A stretch of DNA of 59,339 nt from Novosphingobium sp. Rr 2-17. GTDB taxonomy: Bacteria > Pseudomonadota > Alphaproteobacteria > Sphingomonadales > Sphingomonadaceae. Positions 55,099 to 59,339 of the stretch are shown here, in pieces; position 1 is the stretch's first letter, and every line of letters starts with the position of its first letter. The translations under genes were made by a program, and so were the position numbers. The stretch lies in assembly GCF_000272475.1 (NCBI RefSeq), contig NZ_AKFJ01000107.1, positions 1-59,339 of the forward strand. The letters run 5' to 3'. A model generated the notes under the pieces. That model made no database searches, had not been told where the DNA came from, and saw only the letters and a program-made list of their open reading frames with translations.

Positions 55099-55112
55099 TG
55101 CCGATTGCGGCA
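55099..55112. promoter_or_regulatory. TGCCGATTGCGGCA palindrome upstream of ritA
   Basis: TGCCG-ATTG-CGGCA differs at two positions from the centre of the perfect palindrome at the other end of the operon (51770-51783). Likely a recombinase-binding site or element end. Confidence 0.5.
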
Positions 55113-55146
55113 TGACGATCACGATGTTCGTTGCGGACGGGACGAT

Positions 55147-55791
55147 ATGAAGAAGGCGAACACGGCGCCGAGCAACAAGACTGCTCAGGCTTTGCTGGAG
55201 AAGTATGAGTGCCCCGTGCCGTATCATGAGGTGCGCGCGCGCTTCCTGGGCAATATCGCAACACCCGCGATTTCGGCCTCGCCGCTCCAGATCATCAAGA
55301 CCCTTTGGGGTGGCGAACTGCCGCCCTTCGACAGCATCGAGGAAGTCAACGAACTGCTCGACGCTCTCGTGCAGGGGCTCTGGAACGACCTGACCCGGCA
55401 TCAGAAGCGCAGCCAGCCATTCCGGTTGACCCGCATGGCCACGGAATCGACCGCGGCCGATCTGGGCCGATATGGCCTCGTTCGTCTCCAGGAACTGGAC
55501 GGGTTTATCGAAGGACTCTTCAACGGCGAGGAGATCATAGATCTTCCCGAGCGGGCGCACGACGCCATCGGCCGTCTTGCCGAGATGCGCGCGATGATGG
55601 CGGGCATTTGCGAACTGGTGTCGCGCGATCCACATGCCGATGACCGGACGCAGCTCGACACGACCTTCAGGCATTTGCGCGAGTTGACCCGGATCATGGA
55701 GACAGAGATCCATGAGGCCGTGCTGTCCTGCGCCCGCGCGCGTCGTCAGATGATCGATGGTATTCTCACCGAGAAGCCGACGGTGCATTGA
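55147..55791 (+). CDS. Hypothetical protein, 214 aa, divergent from the RIT operon
   Basis: Starts MKKANTAPSNKTAQALLEKY at 55147. It is a soluble, largely helical protein (LPPFDSIEEVNELLDALVQG; TTFRHLRELTRIMETEIHEA). No family is recognised. The second gene starts 5 bp after its stop, so they form an operon. Its position suggests an accessory of the RIT element or a captured passenger pair. Confidence 0.75.
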   Translation: MKKANTAPSNKTAQALLEKYECPVPYHEVRARFLGNIATPAISASPLQIIKTLWGGELPPFDSIEEVNELLDALVQGLWNDLTRHQKRSQPFRLTRMATESTAADLGRYGLVRLQELDGFIEGLFNGEEIIDLPERAHDAIGRLAEMRAMMAGICELVSRDPHADDRTQLDTTFRHLRELTRIMETEIHEAVLSCARARRQMIDGILTEKPTVH

Positions 55792-55796
55792 TATCC

Positions 55797-56234
55797 ATGC
55801 TGGCCGAAGACCAACTCCGCGAGAAGCTGCGCAAGATCGAAGCGCTCTATGCCGGCGCAAAGACTGACGGCGAGAAGTCGGCCGCTGGCGCCGCAGCGGA
55901 GCGCATCAGGGGCAAGTTCGAAAACGCCAGCAAGCAGGAACGGACCGAGGAGTTCAAATTCTCGATTCCCGATCCCTGGTCCCGTCAGCTTTTCATCGCG
56001 CTATGCCGTCGATACGGCATCAAGCCGTTTCGCTACACGCGGATGCACCGTCAGACCGTCATTATCCGCGCCCCGGCCAGCTTCGTCCAGATGACGCTTT
56101 GGCCGGAGTTTGAGGAACTGAGCAGCGCCCTCACGGCTCATCTCGACGAGATCACCACGAAGATCATCCGCGAGGAGGTTCACGAAGCTACCCAGGATGC
56201 CGACGAGGTACGCGAACCGCGCCAGCTACGATGA
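55797..56234 (+). CDS. Hypothetical protein, 145 aa, with a DUF2786-like N-terminus
   Basis: Start ATG 55797 (MLAEDQLREKLRKIEALYAG). The N-terminal helix-turn (LRKIEALYAGAKTDGEKSAA, then AAERIRGKFE) resembles the DUF2786 head. The C-terminal strands (FKFSIPDPWSRQLFIALCRR, FRYTRMHRQTVIIRAP) are seen with it in putative metallo- or nucleic-acid-binding proteins, but no catalytic set is evident. Coupled to the preceding gene. Confidence 0.7.
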   Translation: MLAEDQLREKLRKIEALYAGAKTDGEKSAAGAAAERIRGKFENASKQERTEEFKFSIPDPWSRQLFIALCRRYGIKPFRYTRMHRQTVIIRAPASFVQMTLWPEFEELSSALTAHLDEITTKIIREEVHEATQDADEVREPRQLR

Positions 56235-56371
56235 GAGCGTTGCCTTGGGGAGCACCCGGTTCGCCGCGACATCGGCAGGAATCGCCCAATGTCGGCCCTT
56301 CATCGGGCCGCACAGCGATCCCGAACCGAACATTCATACTAGGATCGCCATCAAGAGAATGCCGCCATCCC

Positions 56372-56859
56372 CTATCGGACATAGCCTCTCAGGCTCTTTA
56401 GGAATGTGTCGATTCGACTTTTCACGGCCACGATTGCATCACCGTCGACCTCGGCGGCTTCTAGATCGGCGCGTAGTTTCCTGAGTATATTCCGCTTGAA
56501 CGGAGAAATATCGAGGTTCTTCGCTGTATCGAGAAGGAGGAGATATTCGTGCGCGTGTAGCAAGTACCCGAATGCCGAGACATTGGATCGATAAGCGAAT
56601 TGTCTTTTCTCCAGTCGCCCTTAGAGAAAAGCTCTGTCACCCGCTGTCCGGCCCCCAAGCAATCAAAAGTGGTGCATCCCGCAAACCCGCGCTCGACACG
56701 TTCGTGGTGAATAGTGCACGCGCCACATTTGTCGAGGTGAGGACATGCTTGGCCGGCGGCTTTGTCGATTGCGAAGAGGCTTGCGCGGTCGAAGGCGAGC
56801 GCCATGCAGCAAAGCGCAACGCAGTTCGCGCAATCAGCGCGAAGAGTAATTTTCTTCAT
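56372..56859 (-). pseudogene. Cys-rich hypothetical protein, frameshifted
   Basis: The N-terminal part from ATG 56859 (DCANCVALCCMALAFDRASL, ACPHLDKCGACTIHHERVER) is the Cys-rich head of a small family often annotated near pentapeptide-repeat proteins. Near 56575 the frame breaks: the continuation AFGYLLHAHEYLLLLDTAKN to LKSLRGYVR is in another minus frame ending at 56372. One indel explains both pieces. Confidence 0.65.
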
Positions 56860-57187
56860 GTTGGGTTCCCATGCCGCAGGCTTGGAATGCACATGCCATG
56901 ACGACTGCGCTGATTGATCTGCGGTAAGGAAATTGTCCGGCCGCGCTCGGGCGCGGCGAAGTAAGATTTGGCTTATCTAAACAGGCGGAGAATGTCCATG
57001 TGCTTTTGGGCGATTAATTCTGGCACGGTCTGCGTCCTTTTCGGCAAAGCCGGTGATCGAGGTTGATGGCAGCTATCCCCACCTGCATCACCGAAACCCG
57101 CCGGTCCGCCCAAGACATTGCCATTCAGCTTAGGATGTCATTTCGCCCTCAGCCGGAACCGACCCCTATAATATTAAAAATTTATTA
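56860..57187. other. Intergenic region, no gene seen
   Basis: Contains worn sequence (GCAGCTATCCCCACCTGCAT, CATTGCCATTCAGC) similar in style to the dispersed repeats; ends with a strikingly AT-rich run at 57170-57190 downstream of the next gene. Confidence 0.4.
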
Positions 57188-57682
57188 TCAAATATGATTC
57201 TTTTCTCTAACATCCTCCATGACTTTTTTACATATATAATTACTATCGCCCCACAATTCATCGTCACCTTCTTTCATTTGTCCATAAATTACCTCAAGGG
57301 TCCTCCTATCTACAATAATAACGGTATTTACATCGTGACCATGAAAGATGATTTGGTATGAATATTCCCACTCCACAAGCGGAAGCTCACCGGTGACGCC
57401 GGTGACCTCCGCTTTCTTTGTGGATGGGCTAAGCCATATCCTAATGCCCTCTCGATGTGCGGGGTGCCAAGTAGTCCTATCGCCGGCAGAACCCCAGTGA
57501 TGAGGATTTTCCGAGACAAATTCGCACTCAAGATTAATCTCTGGCCGCTTGGTCGGGTGACTTAGCGCAATCGTTGGCCGCGAAGGCGCGAGAGTCGAAT
57601 TAGGCTTATTGTCTTTCCCTTGAGCGACAGCAGCGTCAAGCAGCACAAGTAAAGTAACACAAGAAATGATGCGCTTGAACAA
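57188..57682 (-). CDS. AT-rich exported hypothetical protein, 164 aa
   Basis: TTG start at 57682 chosen because AAGGAG lies seven bases upstream and it makes a clean signal peptide (LFKRIISCVTLLVLLDAAVA, read with initiator Met). The mature protein is hydrophilic with beta-strand character (EWEYSYQIIFHGHDVNTVII) and no recognised domain. The gene is much richer in A+T than its surroundings, suggesting separate, recent transfer. Confidence 0.65.
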   Translation of the reverse strand: MFKRIISCVTLLVLLDAAVAQGKDNKPNSTLAPSRPTIALSHPTKRPEINLECEFVSENPHHWGSAGDRTTWHPAHREGIRIWLSPSTKKAEVTGVTGELPLVEWEYSYQIIFHGHDVNTVIIVDRRTLEVIYGQMKEGDDELWGDSNYICKKVMEDVREKNHI

Positions 57683-58109
57683 TGCTCGCTCCTTGTTCGA
57701 CCGATATGTTTCTCTCCACAATGGATAGAGGACTCTACCGTCGTGGTCATACCACGGCTGTGGTAGACGATTTCAGAAGCCCCAATCCCACTTGATTTAT
57801 ATGGCAGCACCGTAATCTGTCAGCAACTGGACCACTCGGGTAGCCATCCGGTGAAGGCCGCTGTCAGGTTGCGGCGTTCCGACGTTTTACACGCTGCTCG
57901 ATCCACCAATCATTTGCCAGTCTTCGTAGCCAAGCAGCGAGCCCTAAAGTCGTTCAAGATCATCATCCCAATCGGATGTCCGATTTTTGATTTTGTCGAT
58001 GTATGCGTCAATCCGCCATTCCTCACGTGGAATTGCGAAGAACACGTCTCGCATCCCTTCAAAGTCTGGTCGATGCTGCTTTGTGTCGCTGCACGAAAGT
58101 GACGTATCT
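57683..58109. other. Spacer between the exported-protein gene and the IS element
   Basis: About 430 bp with only weak open frames on both strands (for example 57851-58102 plus). Probably the promoter of the exported protein and pre-insertion sequence. No gene is called. Confidence 0.4.
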
Positions 58110-59316
58110 GCACGCGGCGTTTATCAACGAAAGACAGCGAGATGTTGCGTTGCCTGGGTTTTGATGCGATCCGCAGAGGGATAGAATATCCGGGAGATGG
58201 CAATGTCCGAAACGGTGCATCTGATCCTTTCATCGATCCAAACGGTGGACGACATGGTCATAGCGTTCGCAGATGAGGAGCGCTGTCGGCGCCTACTCGA
58301 GGCGATGATCTGGCCAGAGGGCCGAGCTTGCCCGGCCTGCGGATCCACCCGTTCGATAGCACTTGCGGGCCGTGATACGGGCAGGCACCGCGCACGGCCT
58401 GGTCTCTACCAATGCTCGGGTGCTGATTGCCGGTTCCAGTTTACCGTTACCACCCGAACGCCCATGCACTCCACCAAGCTTCCGCTAGGCATCTGGCTGA
58501 AGGCAATGTGGCTCATCCTCCTGCAATCCGACAAGGGTTTGTCCTCGGTAAGGCTGGCGGAGGCGCTGGGCATCAGTCAGCCGACGGCATGGCGACTGGG
58601 CCACGCCCTGAGACTAATGATGGTACGAGGTGACGCGCTTGGTGGCACGGTCGAGATCGATGGCTTCTACGTTGGAGGCGAACCGAAGAAGGGTGTGGAC
58701 GGTCCTGATCCTGGACGGGGACGCAAAGGGCTTCGCAAGACGTTGAAAACCCCTGTTCTTGCCGTCGTGCAGCGGCCAACCGACGACCTCCCAGGCTCTC
58801 CGGCCGGCGCAGCGCGGGCCTCCGTCGTGAAGAACTTATCGGCGAACGAAACCGCCCGCGTGCTGGAAAAGGATGTCCAGCGCACCGCCCATCTGATCAG
58901 CGATGAGTGGAAATCGTTCGTGGCTCTGGGGCATAATTTCGTCACGCACGAGACGGTGCGGCACTCGAAGCAGGAATACGTCCGCGGCGATGTGCATGCC
59001 AATTCAGCCGAAGGCTTCAACTCGAGAGTGCGGCGCACCGTCGCTGGCGTATTTCACCATATTAGCCCGGAACATGCCGATCTGTACTTCCATGAAATCG
59101 GTTTCCGCTGGTCCCAGCGCATCGCTGGCAAGAAGGCCTATCGACGAACCCGCGATGGTCGGATGAAATCCCGGCGCCTCTGGTCCAGGGTCACCCCGGC
59201 CCTCCAAATACGGCACCTTCTACGTGGTGCTCAGGGGCAGCAGATAAGGCGTTCTTCGTCGGGCGGGATCGTTATCAATCCTTAAGAGCTGTCTTTGGTT
59301 GATAAATGCCACGTAC
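58110..59316 (+). mobile_element. IS1595-family insertion sequence
   Basis: Terminal inverted repeats at 58110-58138 and 59288-59316 match at 25 of 29 positions (core TTTATCAAC-AAAGACAGC). They enclose one transposase gene. Neighbouring 8-mers (CTGCACGC/ACGTACGC or adjacent) do not form an exact target duplication. Confidence 0.85.
58197..59285 (+). CDS. IS1595-family transposase (ISXO2-like)
   Basis: 362 aa. Zinc ribbon CPACGSTRS ... QCSGADCRFQFTVTT, the HSTKLPLGIWLKAMWL linker, an HTH (LSSVRLAEALGISQPTAWRL), then the DDE-type core: VEIDGFYVGG, HLISDEWKSF and HANSAEGFNSRVRR. Intact in length, so possibly active. An ATG at 58197 or 58203 could start it. Confidence 0.93.
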   Translation: MAMSETVHLILSSIQTVDDMVIAFADEERCRRLLEAMIWPEGRACPACGSTRSIALAGRDTGRHRARPGLYQCSGADCRFQFTVTTRTPMHSTKLPLGIWLKAMWLILLQSDKGLSSVRLAEALGISQPTAWRLGHALRLMMVRGDALGGTVEIDGFYVGGEPKKGVDGPDPGRGRKGLRKTLKTPVLAVVQRPTDDLPGSPAGAARASVVKNLSANETARVLEKDVQRTAHLISDEWKSFVALGHNFVTHETVRHSKQEYVRGDVHANSAEGFNSRVRRTVAGVFHHISPEHADLYFHEIGFRWSQRIAGKKAYRRTRDGRMKSRRLWSRVTPALQIRHLLRGAQGQQIRRSSSGGIVINP

Positions 59317-59339
59317 GCGGTGCTTATCAACGAAAGACA
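59317..59339 (+). repeat. Start of a second IS1595-type end at the window edge
   Basis: GCGGTGCTTATCAACGAAAGACA repeats the left terminal repeat of the preceding IS (about 21 of 23 bases; key part TTATCAACGAAAGACA) in direct orientation, right after its right end. Another copy or a solo end probably continues beyond the window. Confidence 0.6.

Larger units (their letters stand above)
51767..55112 (-). mobile_element. Recombinase-in-trio (RIT) element
   Basis: Three consecutive tyrosine recombinase genes in one direction, each overlapping the next by 4 bp, is the hallmark of RIT elements. Related palindromes lie outside both ends of the operon: TGCCGATATCGGCA core at 51770-51783 and TGCCGATTGCGGCA at 55099-55112. 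The outer boundaries are estimated from those and may extend to include the two genes at 55147-56234. Confidence 0.75.

Noticed and set aside
58102..59324. Target-site duplication of the IS1595 element
   Set aside because: Flanking 8-mers do not match exactly; the apparent similarity arises from the second IS end.
1..59339. tRNA, rRNA and riboswitch signatures
   Set aside because: No CCA-ending cloverleaf, rRNA core or known riboswitch consensus recognised by eye.

Overview
The window looks like accessory DNA from a sphingomonad-type alphaproteobacterium (Sphingobium/Novosphingobium/Sphingopyxis class). This rests on its high GC content, a TraG / RlxS-type relaxase / DUF736 / large ParB / SNase / ArdC gene set typical of conjugative elements in that group, and dispersed 'CGACCCTT...' intergenic repeats. 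No chromosomal housekeeping gene, tRNA, rRNA or CRISPR array was seen.

Layout. (1) 1-2042: most of a TraG/VirD4 coupling protein, leaving the window on the left. (2) 2.5-4.1 kb: a small hypothetical gene, a short tyrosine recombinase and a DksA/TraR zinc-finger protein. (3) 4.4-25.3 kb: a metabolic and efflux cargo. It holds LysR with a divergent aldo-keto reductase and an interrupted MFS pump, a broken NUDIX gene, an EmrAB-like pump with its TetR and a decayed outer-membrane gene, SDR, GST, a ProA-like dehydrogenase, a complete RND tripartite pump with its own TetR and a shared operator motif, a thiolase and an alpha/beta hydrolase. (4) 25.9-29 kb: DUF1905 and four unrecognised genes among interspersed repeats. 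(5) 29.9-41.2 kb: a defence-like island. A three-gene ABC-3C system (plus strand) converges on a three-gene minus-strand cluster: an SMC-like ATPase carrying two C-terminal LexA/S24-like domains, a RecQ helicase fused to a phosphoribosyltransferase, and a DprA-like protein. (6) 41.6-51.8 kb: a minus-strand conjugation/maintenance module (ArdC fragment, ParB, SNase, DUF736, MNT-HEPN, HTH, TraF, lytic transglycosylase, relaxase, CopG, HTH). (7) 51.77-55.11 kb: a recombinase-in-trio (RIT) operon sitting on the broken end of ardC. (8) 55.1-59.3 kb: two companion genes, a frameshifted Cys-rich gene, an AT-rich exported protein and an IS1595-family element, with a second IS end at the window edge.

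How it fits together. All transfer genes point the same way (right to left). The relaxase/CopG module at 41.6-44.3 kb would normally lie close to traG. The roughly 39 kb between them is best read as cargo gained inside an integrative or plasmid-borne conjugative element, with efflux/detoxification on the left and anti-phage or DNA-conflict functions on the right. The most unusual item is the SMC-like ATPase with tandem S24-like domains, one with its Ser/Lys dyad apparently lost and one apparently intact, next to RecQ-PRTase and DprA.
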